A stretch of DNA of 64,000 nt from Candidatus Gastranaerophilales bacterium (GCA_944324405.1 CALUWF010000001.1:62001-126000), one strand, 5' to 3'; shown: positions 1 through 8,602, counted from the stretch's first letter. A program made the numbers and translations. Notes: generated by a model not told the origin, from the letters alone.

Positions 1-1436
1 AAGCGGGCAAAAACCTTAAAATCATAGGCAGAGCAGGGGTCGGGGTGGATAACATTGACCTTGACGCCGCAACTTCAAAAGGTATTATCGTTGTAAATTC
101 GCCCGACGGCAATACAAATGCCGCAGCGGAACACACAATTGCAATGATGCTCTCTATGGCGCGAAACATCCCCGAAGCCGTAAAATCAGTTAAAGAAGGC
201 AAATGGGAGCGCTCCAAGTTCACAGGTGTCGAAGTTTTCGGCAAAACTCTGGGTATTATAGGACTTGGTAAAATCGGGCACCATGTTGCAGAAGTTGCAC
301 TTGCACTTGGCATGAAAATCATCGTTTTTGACCCCTACACCTCGCGCGAAGCGGTTGAGAGCATGGGTGCAAAATACATTGAACACCTTGATGATTTCTG
401 GGGTCAGTGCGATTTTATTACAATTCACACCCCCAAAACAAAAGAAACGACATCACTTATAAACAGAAACACAATAAACAGAATGAAAAAAGGCGTAAGA
501 ATAGTAAACTGCGCCCGCGGCGGAATAATAGACGAAACAGCGCTAAAAGAAGCTCTTGAGTCCGGCCAGGTCGCCTCATGCGCTCTTGATGTATACGAGG
601 ATGAAAAAAATATACAAAATAACATTCTCCTGGGCTTTGGTAAAAATGTCGTTTTGACCCCGCACCTTGGCGCAAGTACGGATGAGGCTCAGATAAATGT
701 AGCGCTTGATGTTGCAAATCAGGTCGTATCAGTACTGACAGGCGGTGATGCGACAAGTGCCGTTAACATTCCCTCGCTTAAACCGCAAAAGCTTGAACCC
801 GTAAAGGATTATATGTCCCTTGCCGAAAATATCGCACAAATGGCGGCTCAGATTTCAAAAGGAAATTTAAAATCCGTTGAAATAGAGGTAAAAGGCACAC
901 TGGCACAAGTAGACACTTCACCTCTTGAAACGGCAATTTTAAAAGGGGTGCTATCAAATAATATTACGGGCGTAAACTATGTAAACGCGCCGCTTTTAGC
1001 TAAAAAACGCGGAATTGAGATTTCAACCAAAAAATCTCAGCAATCAACAGACTACATAGGTTCAATAACCGTTAATTTGAGCACAGACAGCACCTGCACA
1101 AGCATTTCGGGCGCCCTGATTGCAAAACACATAAAAAGAATTGTTAAAATTAACGATTATAACACTTCAATTAAGCCTGAAAAACACATGCTCCTTGTAC
1201 CGCATGAAAACAAACCCGGTATGATTGCAGCCGTTGCAACGGTTTTAGGCGATGACGGCGTAAACATTTCACGCATGCAGGTAGCGCAAAAGTCTTATGC
1301 CAAAGGCGAAATCAGGCGCGATGAAAAAAGTATCATGATTATAAATACCGATGATACGGTAGAACAAAATACGCTTGATAAAATCGCAAAAATCAACGGT
1401 ATAGACCAAAGCTGCTATATAAAATTAAACGTGTAA
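1..1436 (+). CDS. serA: D-3-phosphoglycerate dehydrogenase (5' partial)
   Basis: First enzyme of serine synthesis: oxidises 3-phosphoglycerate to 3-phosphohydroxypyruvate with NAD in the cytoplasm. The frame is open back to base 3 and reads KIIGRAGVGVDNIDLDAA, a conserved internal stretch of the family, so the GTG at 45 is an internal valine and the true start lies left of the window. About 477 residues are visible of a usual ~525. The NAD-binding GLGKIG motif is near residue 88, followed by the catalytic CARGGIIDE arginine segment and the HLGAST histidine. An intervening domain and a C-terminal ACT domain (ENKPGMIAAVATVLGDDGVN) make this the long three-domain type, which in some species is serine-inhibited. 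It ends just before a strong terminator, so it closes its transcript. Confidence 0.97.
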   Translation, partial: AGKNLKIIGRAGVGVDNIDLDAATSKGIIVVNSPDGNTNAAAEHTIAMMLSMARNIPEAVKSVKEGKWERSKFTGVEVFGKTLGIIGLGKIGHHVAEVALALGMKIIVFDPYTSREAVESMGAKYIEHLDDFWGQCDFITIHTPKTKETTSLINRNTINRMKKGVRIVNCARGGIIDETALKEALESGQVASCALDVYEDEKNIQNNILLGFGKNVVLTPHLGASTDEAQINVALDVANQVVSVLTGGDATSAVNIPSLKPQKLEPVKDYMSLAENIAQMAAQISKGNLKSVEIEVKGTLAQVDTSPLETAILKGVLSNNITGVNYVNAPLLAKKRGIEISTKKSQQSTDYIGSITVNLSTDSTCTSISGALIAKHIKRIVKINDYNTSIKPEKHMLLVPHENKPGMIAAVATVLGDDGVNISRMQVAQKSYAKGEIRRDEKSIMIINTDDTVEQNTLDKIAKINGIDQSCYIKLNV

Positions 1437-1459
1437 GTTTACATAACTTAATAAAATAT

Positions 1460-1494
1460 AAAATCCTGTCAATTTTTTGGGCAGGATTTTTTTT
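1460..1494 (+). terminator. Rho-independent terminator of serA
   Basis: A perfect 9-bp stem (AAAATCCTG at 1460-1468 with CAGGATTTT at 1482-1490) with a 13-base loop, followed by a run of T. It lies 23 bases after the serA stop codon. Confidence 0.9.
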
Positions 1495-1534
1495 ATTAGA
1501 ATACAAGGTTAGAATACGGAAGGAAGGTTTACTT

Positions 1535-2044
1535 ATGTCATTAAACGGCATTACCGGATATTCTTATGGATACACAAATCCATATGCGGTAAGCAACGGA
1601 TATTACAATACTAATTTTCAAGGAATGACCATGCCTCAATCGCAGTATGTTGAAAGCGAAGAGAAAAACGGCAATACCGGGCTGATTGCAGCAGGCATAG
1701 GCATTCTTGCCGCAGCAGGCACGGCACTGTATGCAATTAAAAAAGGAAAAAGCGTAAACGGCGATGGCGCAAAACTTTTGGATAACCTAAAAACAGGTTT
1801 TCAGGAAATCGGCAAAACAATAACAAATACTGCAAAAAATGCCTTTAAAAATATTTCCGAAAAATTAGAATATGAAAAAACACTAAAACAAAAGGCAAAA
1901 GCGGTGGAAAATGCCGGAGTACCGCATTCAAACGAATACGTCGAAAAAGCTATGGAAGAATACCAGGAAGAATTGTTAAAACCATTCCAACAGGCTTATG
2001 AGGAAACAATTAATTCCCCTGTTTGGAGAAGAACATATTTTTAA
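1535..2044 (+). CDS. Small lineage-specific membrane protein with Phe-x-Gly tag
   Basis: I do not recognise a named family. The 169-residue product has a Gly/Tyr/Asn-rich N-terminus ending in NFQG (Phe28, Gly30), then one hydrophobic segment near residues 48-68 (GLIAAGIGILAAAGTALYAI) followed by KKGK, then a Lys/Glu-rich helical tail with a likely coiled coil. The start is set by an AGGAAGG ribosome site at 1521-1527, eight bases before ATG. The membrane segment and the following LLDNLKTGF region resemble the next gene (SLITPENTKLFTKIKEGF), so the two look like diverged duplicates. Each has its own terminator, so they are probably separately transcribed. Function unknown; an envelope or secreted role is inference. 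Confidence 0.75.
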   Translation: MSLNGITGYSYGYTNPYAVSNGYYNTNFQGMTMPQSQYVESEEKNGNTGLIAAGIGILAAAGTALYAIKKGKSVNGDGAKLLDNLKTGFQEIGKTITNTAKNAFKNISEKLEYEKTLKQKAKAVENAGVPHSNEYVEKAMEEYQEELLKPFQQAYEETINSPVWRRTYF

Positions 2045-2062
2045 TATTAATTTAAAACAAAC

Positions 2063-2098
2063 AAAAATCTCCCGAGGGCTTCCTTCCGGAGATTTTTT
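2063..2098 (+). terminator. Rho-independent terminator
   Basis: Stem AAAAATCTCC (2063-2072) with GGAGATTTTT (2088-2097), then T. It follows the preceding gene by 18 bases. Confidence 0.88.
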
Positions 2099-2099
2099 A

Positions 2100-2108
2100 T
2101 GCTATAAT
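2100..2108 (+). promoter_or_regulatory. Extended -10 promoter element
   Basis: TG at 2100-2101, one base, then a perfect TATAAT at 2103-2108. No good -35 box is visible at the right distance, which fits an extended -10 promoter. It would start a transcript near 2115 and leave a leader of about 135 bases before the ATG at 2250. Confidence 0.55.
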
Positions 2109-2249
2109 AATCCCGAGTTAGGTTTTAAATTGTAAACTTATGTAACAAAATTAATCCGCTTTTAAATCATGGTAGCAATAATTTTTTTTCACGTGATTTA
2201 TAGGGGCAGAAGGAAAGTTGATAATAACAATTTCGGAAAGGGAAATTAT

Positions 2250-2720
2250 ATGCAAGTTAACGGTATCAATTCTTACAGCGCACCCAAAGTATCATTCGGA
2301 ACAGACAGCGTTGAAGACAAAAAAAACAACAAAAAAGCTATTGCGGCAGCAGGAGTCGGTGCAGCAGCGGTTGCAGCTGGCACAATTGCTTACGCGGCAA
2401 AACGCGGCAGCTTAATTACTCCTGAAAACACAAAATTATTTACAAAAATAAAAGAAGGCTTCAAATCATTTGCTGGTGAAAACCGCGTTAAATACTTAGG
2501 AAAAGTAAAAGAAAATCTTGAAGACATGGTTGAAAACGGCAAAAAAGCTAAAGACGGCACATTCACCAAATTAAGTGAAGATGCAATCAACAAAACAAAA
2601 GCAAAAATTGACAAAATTGGCGAAAAAATCAACGCTTTAACAGAAAAACTTGCCAAAAAAGCACAAAAAGCAGCTGATAAAACAGCAGAAGCTGCAAGCG
2701 AAGCGGCACAAAACGCATAA
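2250..2720 (+). CDS. Small lineage-specific membrane protein, paralogue of the upstream gene
   Basis: A 156-residue protein of no named family. I chose the ATG at 2250 because GGAAAGGGA at 2235-2243 is a good ribosome site and the product then begins MQVNGINSYSAPKVSFGTD, matching the short Ser/Asn-Phe-x-Gly start of other proteins in this window; a longer reading from 2169 has no ribosome site. One Ala/Gly-rich membrane segment lies near residues 30-50 (AIAAAGVGAAAVAAGTIAYA) and the rest is Lys/Ala-rich helix, ending in an Ala/Lys repeat-like tail. The layout is the same as the upstream gene and like the protein at 44255-44869. Confidence 0.78.
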   Translation: MQVNGINSYSAPKVSFGTDSVEDKKNNKKAIAAAGVGAAAVAAGTIAYAAKRGSLITPENTKLFTKIKEGFKSFAGENRVKYLGKVKENLEDMVENGKKAKDGTFTKLSEDAINKTKAKIDKIGEKINALTEKLAKKAQKAADKTAEAASEAAQNA

Positions 2721-2752
2721 GCTAAAGTTAAGTACAAAACTTGCAAATACAT

Positions 2753-2784
2753 AAAAAACCCTGTTTTTAAAAACAGGGTTTTTT
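2753..2784 (+). terminator. Rho-independent terminator
   Basis: A perfect 14-bp stem, AAAAAACCCTGTTT (2753-2766) with AAACAGGGTTTTTT (2771-2784), 4-base loop, the 3' arm ending in six T. Confidence 0.92.
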
Positions 2785-2794
2785 AACATAAATT

Positions 2795-2821
2795 TTGCAA
2801 AAAATACACGCTTAATATAAT
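2795..2821 (+). promoter_or_regulatory. Candidate promoter of the mla-lpxK-metF operon
   Basis: TTGCAA at 2795-2800 and a perfect TATAAT at 2816-2821 with a short 15-base spacer. The predicted transcript start near 2828 is only about five bases from the mlaE ATG at 2833. Confidence 0.4.
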
Positions 2822-2832
2822 ATATAGGGTAG

Positions 2833-3630
2833 ATGATTAACGTTAAAAAAACATTATTTTACCGCGGTTTAAATCTTCTATGGTCTGAAATAGAAGAGTT
2901 TCTTGTTACCCTTGGCAACATCGGAAAAGATTTTTTGCGGGTGCTTAAAACAATGGGCACACTCAGAGTCGACATAAAAGAACTTATGGAACAATGCTCA
3001 AGATTTTCTGTTGATTCGCTTCCCATAACTTTAACAATTGTCGCCATGACATCAATCATTATCGCCATGCAAATTGCCCCCGAGCTTGCAAAGCAAGGTG
3101 CGGGAAACTATGTCGGCTCTTTATCCGCTCTTGTTATGGTGCGCGAACTTTCGGCAATTATGTCCGGTTTTGCAATTATTTCAATGATAGGATCTTCTTA
3201 CGCTTCTGAAATTGCCTCTATGGCAGTTACAGAGCAGCTTAGCGCCATGAGGGTATTAAAGGTCGACCCTGTTGAATATTTAATTGTGCCGAGATTTTTA
3301 TCCGGCATTCTTATGATGCCCTTTGTGGTCATTGTTTCGACATTTTGCGGGCTTTTGTGCGCCGCCGTTATTTCAAATATAACCGCAGGAATTACTTATT
3401 TAAATTTTGTAAACTCAATGTGGCATGGACTTTTTGTAAAAGATATTTTTGTGGCGCTTTTAAAATCTTCATTTTTTGGAGGTACAATAGCTCTTATAAG
3501 CTGCTCTTGCGGGTATTCAACCCGCGGCGGCGCGCTTGAAGTAGGTATATCGACAACTCGTGCCGTCGTCTGGTCTTTTGTCGCAATTGCAGTTTGGGAT
3601 TACATTTTTGCAACCGTATTTTATTTATAG
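2833..3630 (+). CDS. mlaE: MlaE-type lipid transport permease
   Basis: Inner-membrane permease of an MCE phospholipid transporter that moves lipids between the inner and outer membranes. The 265 residues match the usual MlaE/YrbE length. After an amphipathic N-terminal region (to about 50) come several membrane segments, with the conserved central part LVMVRELSAIMSGFAIISMI and GSSYASEIASMAVTEQLSAM and the coupling segment LKVDPVEYLIVPRFLSGIL. It is the first gene of a compact run with mlaF (9-base gap), mlaD, lpxK and metF. The same three-part transporter exists in cyanobacteria and plastids (TGD1/2/3). Only a weak GGGT precedes the ATG; the mRNA leader may be very short. Confidence 0.93.
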   Translation: MINVKKTLFYRGLNLLWSEIEEFLVTLGNIGKDFLRVLKTMGTLRVDIKELMEQCSRFSVDSLPITLTIVAMTSIIIAMQIAPELAKQGAGNYVGSLSALVMVRELSAIMSGFAIISMIGSSYASEIASMAVTEQLSAMRVLKVDPVEYLIVPRFLSGILMMPFVVIVSTFCGLLCAAVISNITAGITYLNFVNSMWHGLFVKDIFVALLKSSFFGGTIALISCSCGYSTRGGALEVGISTTRAVVWSFVAIAVWDYIFATVFYL

Positions 3631-3639
3631 GACTTTAAA

Positions 3640-4368
3640 ATGGGCATAGAAGTAAAAAATTTAACAAAAATATTTAACGAAAAAAAAGTTTTAAACAATA
3701 TAAATTTTAAAGTAGAAGACGGTGAAACACTCGGCGTTGTAGGCTTTTCAGGAAGCGGTAAAAGTACGCTTTTAAAAATCATCTGCGGACTTTTATACCC
3801 CAACTCGGGCGAAATTATAACAAGCCCCAAAGATGCCGATATTGCAATGACTTTTCAATACAGCGCACTTTTTGATTTCTTAACCGTTTTTGACAACATT
3901 GCCTTTCCTCTGACCCAGAGGAAAGAATTCAGAAACAAATACAGTCAAAGTGAATTAAAAGAAATTGTCGCGCAAAAGCTTAAAATAGTCGGACTTGAAG
4001 GTATTGAAAACAGATATCCCTCCGAGCTTTCAGGCGGTATGCAAAAACGCGTCGGATTTGCGCGCGCAATTGTCACCAACCCGAAAATTATTCTCTATGA
4101 CGAGCCGACAGCAGGCTTAGACCCTGTTTCATCCACTCTTATAGAAAATTATATTGTAGAGCTTAAAAAAGAGCTGAATGCGAGTTGTCTTGTTGTCACT
4201 CACCAGCTTTCAACAATTAAACGCGCAACAGACAAGGCTATTATGCTCTATGAAGGAGAAATAGTCTATAAGGGTTCTACAAGCGAACTTTTGGAAGGTA
4301 CAAACCCATACACACATCAGTTTGTAACGGCATCAATAAAAGGGCCTATGAAAATTAAGACACTTTAA
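3640..4368 (+). CDS. mlaF: MlaF-type ABC ATPase
   Basis: ATPase subunit that powers the MCE lipid transporter, cytoplasmic side of the inner membrane. The 242-residue product has all ABC motifs: Walker A GFSGSGKST near 33-41, Q-loop TFQYSALFD, signature LSGGMQKRVGFARAI, Walker B IILYDEPTAGLDP, and the H-loop VVTHQ. The signature LSGGMQKR is typical of the MlaF branch. It sits nine bases after mlaE and 28 before mlaD, so the three subunits are made together. Confidence 0.95.
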   Translation: MGIEVKNLTKIFNEKKVLNNINFKVEDGETLGVVGFSGSGKSTLLKIICGLLYPNSGEIITSPKDADIAMTFQYSALFDFLTVFDNIAFPLTQRKEFRNKYSQSELKEIVAQKLKIVGLEGIENRYPSELSGGMQKRVGFARAIVTNPKIILYDEPTAGLDPVSSTLIENYIVELKKELNASCLVVTHQLSTIKRATDKAIMLYEGEIVYKGSTSELLEGTNPYTHQFVTASIKGPMKIKTL

Positions 4369-4396
4369 AATTTTTAATGTATAATAGGAAGGTATT

Positions 4397-5758
4397 ATGG
4401 AACCTAAAAAATCATCATCATCGCTAAAAGTCGGTATATTGACTCTAAGCGCCATATTTATCCTGATATTTACCGTTTTGTGGATAAAGGGAAGAAGCCT
4501 CTCCTCGGGCGAGAGGATTGATGTCGTATTCAAAGACATAAACGGTATGCGCGCAGGCTCGGGCGTTCAGATGATGGGCTTAAGAATAGGTCAGGTAGAA
4601 CAAATTACCCCCATAATTGACGGTAAAAACAGCCACATTAAACTAAGATTTGTAATAACTCAAAAAGATGTAAAAATCCCGCCGGCTTCTAAAATTTCCA
4701 TTCAACAGTCCGGCCTTATCGGTGAACAATTCCTTGAAATCACGCCGCCTGAAATTCAAACGGTATTTGTTGAAACTTTTAAAGATACAACCGGCATTAA
4801 AAAGGGTCAGAATATTTATATGGAACTCTCCGATAAAATGCATAAAATCGGATATGTGGAAGAGTGCGCAGTACTTCCGACAAGTCAAATCCCCTTTGAT
4901 TTAAAAAATAAAATTCATACAAAAAATACCCTGCAAATTAAATATACAATTACGCTTCCTGGACTCATCCTGGATAATGACAGCCTGGGCGCAAAAATTG
5001 TAAATAACGACCTTATATTCTTTGAACTCAGCGGCGAAAAACTTTATGCACCCGATGAAAACCTTAAATACACGGTGATTGAGCCTATGAGGATAAGCGA
5101 TTTTATGGAAATAAACTACAAAGCTTCAAAATCGCTTAATGAAACGAACGAAAAAATATCTGAAATTTTATCCGATCAGATGGTCAGCGAATTAAAAGAA
5201 AGCATTAAAAACATAAACGAATTAACGCTAAGTGCCGCAACAACGCTTGATAAGGCACAAATTCTCATAGATTCGTCAAAAGACGAACTTGAAGATGTAC
5301 TTGCGCAGTCAAATAAACTCATTTCAAAACTCATTGTCCTAACGGACACTGTAAACGAAATTGCGACGGATGAAGAATTAATAGAAAACCTCACAAAAAC
5401 AACAAAATCCGTGGGCGAACTTTCAAACAATGTAAATACGCTGCTTGAGGACAAGAAAACAAAAGAAATTATTACAAATTTAAACGAAATTTCAAGAAAC
5501 CTCGCCGATATTTCTTCTTATATGAACGAATTTACACAGGATGACAAACTTAAAAACGATATATCGGGAACAGTTTCAAACATAAATAAAATTTCGGCAA
5601 ACATAAACAAAACTCTCAACAACTTAAACAACCTTGACCCATGTCAAAAAGCAAGTGTTGACACGATATTATCCGACACTGCCGTTACTTCAAGGAATTT
5701 AAGACTGTTTTCGGAAAAATTAAACAAGCGTTTCCTTCTTTTCAGGCTAATGTTTTAA
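4397..5758 (+). CDS. mlaD: MlaD-type MCE-domain substrate-binding protein
   Basis: Membrane-anchored, periplasmic lipid-binding subunit of the MCE transporter. A single N-terminal membrane segment lies at about residues 12-32 (VGILTLSAIFILIFTVLWI), followed by one MCE domain near 38-115 (VVFKDINGMRAGSGVQMMGL, RIGQVEQI). At 453 residues it is longer than the ~180-residue E. coli MlaD; residues ~240-450 form a long helical, coiled-coil-like tail, as in cyanobacterial and plant TGD2-type proteins, which may span the periplasm. GGAAGG at 4388-4393 is the ribosome site. Confidence 0.9.
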   Translation: MEPKKSSSSLKVGILTLSAIFILIFTVLWIKGRSLSSGERIDVVFKDINGMRAGSGVQMMGLRIGQVEQITPIIDGKNSHIKLRFVITQKDVKIPPASKISIQQSGLIGEQFLEITPPEIQTVFVETFKDTTGIKKGQNIYMELSDKMHKIGYVEECAVLPTSQIPFDLKNKIHTKNTLQIKYTITLPGLILDNDSLGAKIVNNDLIFFELSGEKLYAPDENLKYTVIEPMRISDFMEINYKASKSLNETNEKISEILSDQMVSELKESIKNINELTLSAATTLDKAQILIDSSKDELEDVLAQSNKLISKLIVLTDTVNEIATDEELIENLTKTTKSVGELSNNVNTLLEDKKTKEIITNLNEISRNLADISSYMNEFTQDDKLKNDISGTVSNINKISANINKTLNNLNNLDPCQKASVDTILSDTAVTSRNLRLFSEKLNKRFLLFRLMF

Positions 5759-5761
5759 AGT

Positions 5762-6874
5762 ATGAAAAAATTGAAAATTTTTATAAATAACTACCATTAT
5801 GCAAAAATCAGCTCTTTACAGGATTTTGCAGCTTCCGCATTTCTTTTTATACTTCTTTTTGTTCCTTCACTGTTTTATAGTGCAATTATAAGGTGTAAAA
5901 ATTTTCTATACGCTATAAACATTTTAAAAGAAAAAAAAGTTGAACCCTATGTAATTTGTATCGGCAATTTAACAACGGGAGGAGTTGGCAAAACGCCTAT
6001 TGTATGCGAAATTGCAAACTATTGCTCCAATGTTTTAAATAAAAAAACCGCAATAATATCACGCGGGTACGGCGCAAAATTAGACAATAAAAAAGTAAAT
6101 ATCATAAAGGACTATTCAAAAATTTACTTTGATGACGGCTCGCTGTGCGGGGATGAAGCGCTTCTTTGCGCCCAAAACACAGAAGGCTGCCTTGTATTAA
6201 CTTCATCAGACAGAATAAAAGCGGCGGAATTTGCCGCAAAAAATTTTGGAGCACAGGTTGTCATTTTGGATGACGGCTTTTCAAATCGCAAAATTAAAAA
6301 AGATTTCAGCGTGCTTGTTGTTGATTTAAAAAAACAATTCGGAAATACACATCTGCTGCCGCTCGGGCCATTAAGAGAGCCGGTTAGTGAGGCAAAAAGA
6401 GCGAATTATATAATTATTTCAAATAAAAATAATACAGATACAAAAGAGGCAAAAAAAGAAATTTCAAAAAAACTTAAAACGGATAAAATAACGCTTTGCA
6501 ATTTTATTGAGGGCGGATATTACAACATCAAAAACAACCTTGAAATGTATTTTTTGGATAAAAAGGATGCAATTGCCTTTTGTGCAATAGGCCAGCCCGA
6601 ACAATTTTATAATTACCTTCAAAATTCATTTAATATTTTATATACAAAAACTTTCTGCGACCATTATTCTTATACAAAAAAAGATGTTGAAAATCTTGCA
6701 AATAAGGCTCGGGAGTACAAATGCGGCATAATTGCGACGACTCAGAAAGACGAAGTAAAAATTAAGCCGTATTTAAAAGAAGAAAATTCTCTGAATTTTG
6801 TAACAATGCGCCTTGCTGTGCAATTTGAAGATAAGGGTTTATTTTATGCAATTGAAAGGGAATTAGAAAAATGA
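5762..6874 (+). CDS. lpxK: Tetraacyldisaccharide 4'-kinase
   Basis: Phosphorylates the 4' position of the lipid A disaccharide at the inner membrane, the sixth step of lipid A synthesis. The 370-residue product has an N-terminal hydrophobic segment (about 22-42), the LpxK P-loop variant GNLTTGGVGKTP near 67-78, the ISRGYG motif near 97, and DDGFSNRKI, where the family usually has DDGFQ. It begins three bases after mlaD with no clear ribosome site and its stop overlaps the metF start (ATGA), so translation is probably coupled. Its presence shows the organism makes lipid A or a related lipid. Confidence 0.93.
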   Translation: MKKLKIFINNYHYAKISSLQDFAASAFLFILLFVPSLFYSAIIRCKNFLYAINILKEKKVEPYVICIGNLTTGGVGKTPIVCEIANYCSNVLNKKTAIISRGYGAKLDNKKVNIIKDYSKIYFDDGSLCGDEALLCAQNTEGCLVLTSSDRIKAAEFAAKNFGAQVVILDDGFSNRKIKKDFSVLVVDLKKQFGNTHLLPLGPLREPVSEAKRANYIIISNKNNTDTKEAKKEISKKLKTDKITLCNFIEGGYYNIKNNLEMYFLDKKDAIAFCAIGQPEQFYNYLQNSFNILYTKTFCDHYSYTKKDVENLANKAREYKCGIIATTQKDEVKIKPYLKEENSLNFVTMRLAVQFEDKGLFYAIERELEK

Positions 6875-7734
6875 AACTCGGCGAAATTTATAAAAGTAAA
6901 AACGCACCGATTTTTTCTTTTGAAGTTTTTCCGCCGAAGGGCGAAGAGCTTGAGCACAAAATGGAAAATCTCTTTTTAGAACTTGCAAAAATGAACAAAC
7001 AAAAACCCGCGCTAATTTCGGTTACATACGGTGCGGGCGGCTCAAACAGGAATACTTCGCTTAAAATAGTAAAAGAACTCAAAAACCACCTTAAACAGCC
7101 GGTAATGCCGCATTTTACATGTGTTTGTTCAAGTAGAGAATACATTGAAAAATACATAAAAGAAATTGAAGAACTTAACATTACAAATATTTTAGCCCTC
7201 AGGGGCGATGAACCTAAAGACATCGAGGTATGCTACAGGGATTTTAAAAGCGCCCTTGAACTTGTTGAGTATTTATGCCGCCACAGCGAACTTGATTTTG
7301 CCGTTGCTGCATATCCGGAAAAACACCCGAAGGCAAAAAGCCTTGAAGATGACATTGAAGTTTTGAGAAAAAAGCAGGATTTTGGTGCAAAATGCGCTTA
7401 TACTCAGGTATTTTTTGACAATGACCGTTATTATAATTTTGCTGAATTATGCCGCAAAAAGGGGGTAACAATCCCTTTAATACCGGGTATTATGCCCGTT
7501 ATAAGCTTTAAACAGCTTGAGCGAATTATTGAGCTTTCCGGCACAAAAATAGAAAGAAGGGTTTTTGAATATTTTGAAAAATACAAAGACTCAAAAGAAG
7601 ATACTATTAAAGCAGGCATTGAATTTGCTTCCAAACAGTCACAAGAACTCCTTAAATTCGGAGCTTTGGGCCTGCATTTTTATACGCTTAATAAAGCGCA
7701 AAGTTCATGTGAGGTTATAGAAAACATCACTTAG
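6871..7734 (+). CDS. metF: Methylenetetrahydrofolate reductase
   Basis: Reduces 5,10-methylene-tetrahydrofolate to 5-methyl-tetrahydrofolate, an FAD enzyme feeding methionine synthesis. The 287 residues cover the single catalytic barrel of bacterial MetF: FSFEVFPPKGEE near 14-25 with the conserved glutamate, LRGDEP near 110, and a TQVFFDNDRYYNF segment near 177. Its ATG overlaps the lpxK stop by four bases. The 3' end overlaps the convergent formyltransferase gene by eight bases. Confidence 0.95.
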   Translation: MKLGEIYKSKNAPIFSFEVFPPKGEELEHKMENLFLELAKMNKQKPALISVTYGAGGSNRNTSLKIVKELKNHLKQPVMPHFTCVCSSREYIEKYIKEIEELNITNILALRGDEPKDIEVCYRDFKSALELVEYLCRHSELDFAVAAYPEKHPKAKSLEDDIEVLRKKQDFGAKCAYTQVFFDNDRYYNFAELCRKKGVTIPLIPGIMPVISFKQLERIIELSGTKIERRVFEYFEKYKDSKEDTIKAGIEFASKQSQELLKFGALGLHFYTLNKAQSSCEVIENIT

Positions 7735-8602
7735 TAACTTCAATTATACTGTCGGATGTTCTAACCATAATAATTTTTGAATTTTCAAAAACTTTTGAGC
7801 CCGCTTTTGCGTTTTTATATTTATCATTCAATGCCAAAAAACGATGTTTTTTTATATAAATCCGCCTTGAATTCAAATAAAAAGAAGGCGCATACCACGG
7901 TTTAAGCGCGCGGATGTGATTGTGAATTTGCAGGGTTGATTTTTCAAGATTAACAATCGTATCTTTTTCGCTTAACTGATATTCATAAGTAGCGCGGCTC
8001 TCGTCCTGTTTTTGCGGTTTAATTTCACCTTTTTCGAGCTTATTTAAAAGTTCGCCGACAAGTCCCTGTGCAAATTTTGAACATCTGTCGCGAAGTTCGC
8101 CTGCCGTCATATCAGGGTCGACCATAACAGCTTCCTGCAAAAGTATGTCCCCGCAGTCAAACTTTTCATCCACATAATGAAAGGTTATCCCGCTTAAGTC
8201 TTCATTTTGATATATTGTCCAAAAATAAGGATTTGCGCCCCGATGCCGCGGAAGCAGGGAAGGGTGAAGGTTAATAGTCCCCAATGGCGCAAGGGAGAAT
8301 ATTTCGGGTTTGATTTTTTCAGCCCAAGAGCCCACAAGTATGACATCAGGTTTTAATTTTTCAAATTCTTTTTTAAATTCATCCGAATTAATTGAAGGCG
8401 CATTTATATCATACACCCCAAATGCCTTGATAATTGCCAAATCATGACTTGGCGCAAAAATGTCTTTTAAAAACAGGGTAAATTTTGAATAATTTACCCT
8501 GTCACATCTTAGCGCACCCACTACCTTGTGTCCCGAATATACACTGCCCGAGATTAAGGCATTTAGCATTTTATCATATCCGACAACAAGAACTCTAAGC
8601 AT
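7727..8602 (-). CDS. Formyltransferase, methionyl-tRNA formyltransferase-like
   Basis: A folate-dependent formyltransferase; the likely job is formylating Met-tRNA for initiation. The ATG at 8602 overlaps the nusA stop by eight bases and gives 291 residues beginning MLRVLVVGYDK. The active-site set is present: Asn and His in NLHPSLLPRHRGANP near residue 106 and Asp in FDCGDILL near 144, followed by a C-terminal OB-fold-like domain. It lacks the usual GTPxFA start of Fmt, and the region before the active site is shorter and divergent, so a formyltransferase with another substrate is possible. Its place behind rimP-nusA favours a translation role. Confidence 0.75.
   Translation of the reverse strand: MLRVLVVGYDKMLNALISGSVYSGHKVVGALRCDRVNYSKFTLFLKDIFAPSHDLAIIKAFGVYDINAPSINSDEFKKEFEKLKPDVILVGSWAEKIKPEIFSLAPLGTINLHPSLLPRHRGANPYFWTIYQNEDLSGITFHYVDEKFDCGDILLQEAVMVDPDMTAGELRDRCSKFAQGLVGELLNKLEKGEIKPQKQDESRATYEYQLSEKDTIVNLEKSTLQIHNHIRALKPWYAPSFYLNSRRIYIKKHRFLALNDKYKNAKAGSKVFENSKIIMVRTSDSIIEVTK

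Noticed and set aside
2169-2249. N-terminal extension of the small membrane protein starting at 2169
   Set aside because: No ribosome site before 2169; the extension is unlike the conserved tagged start at 2250.
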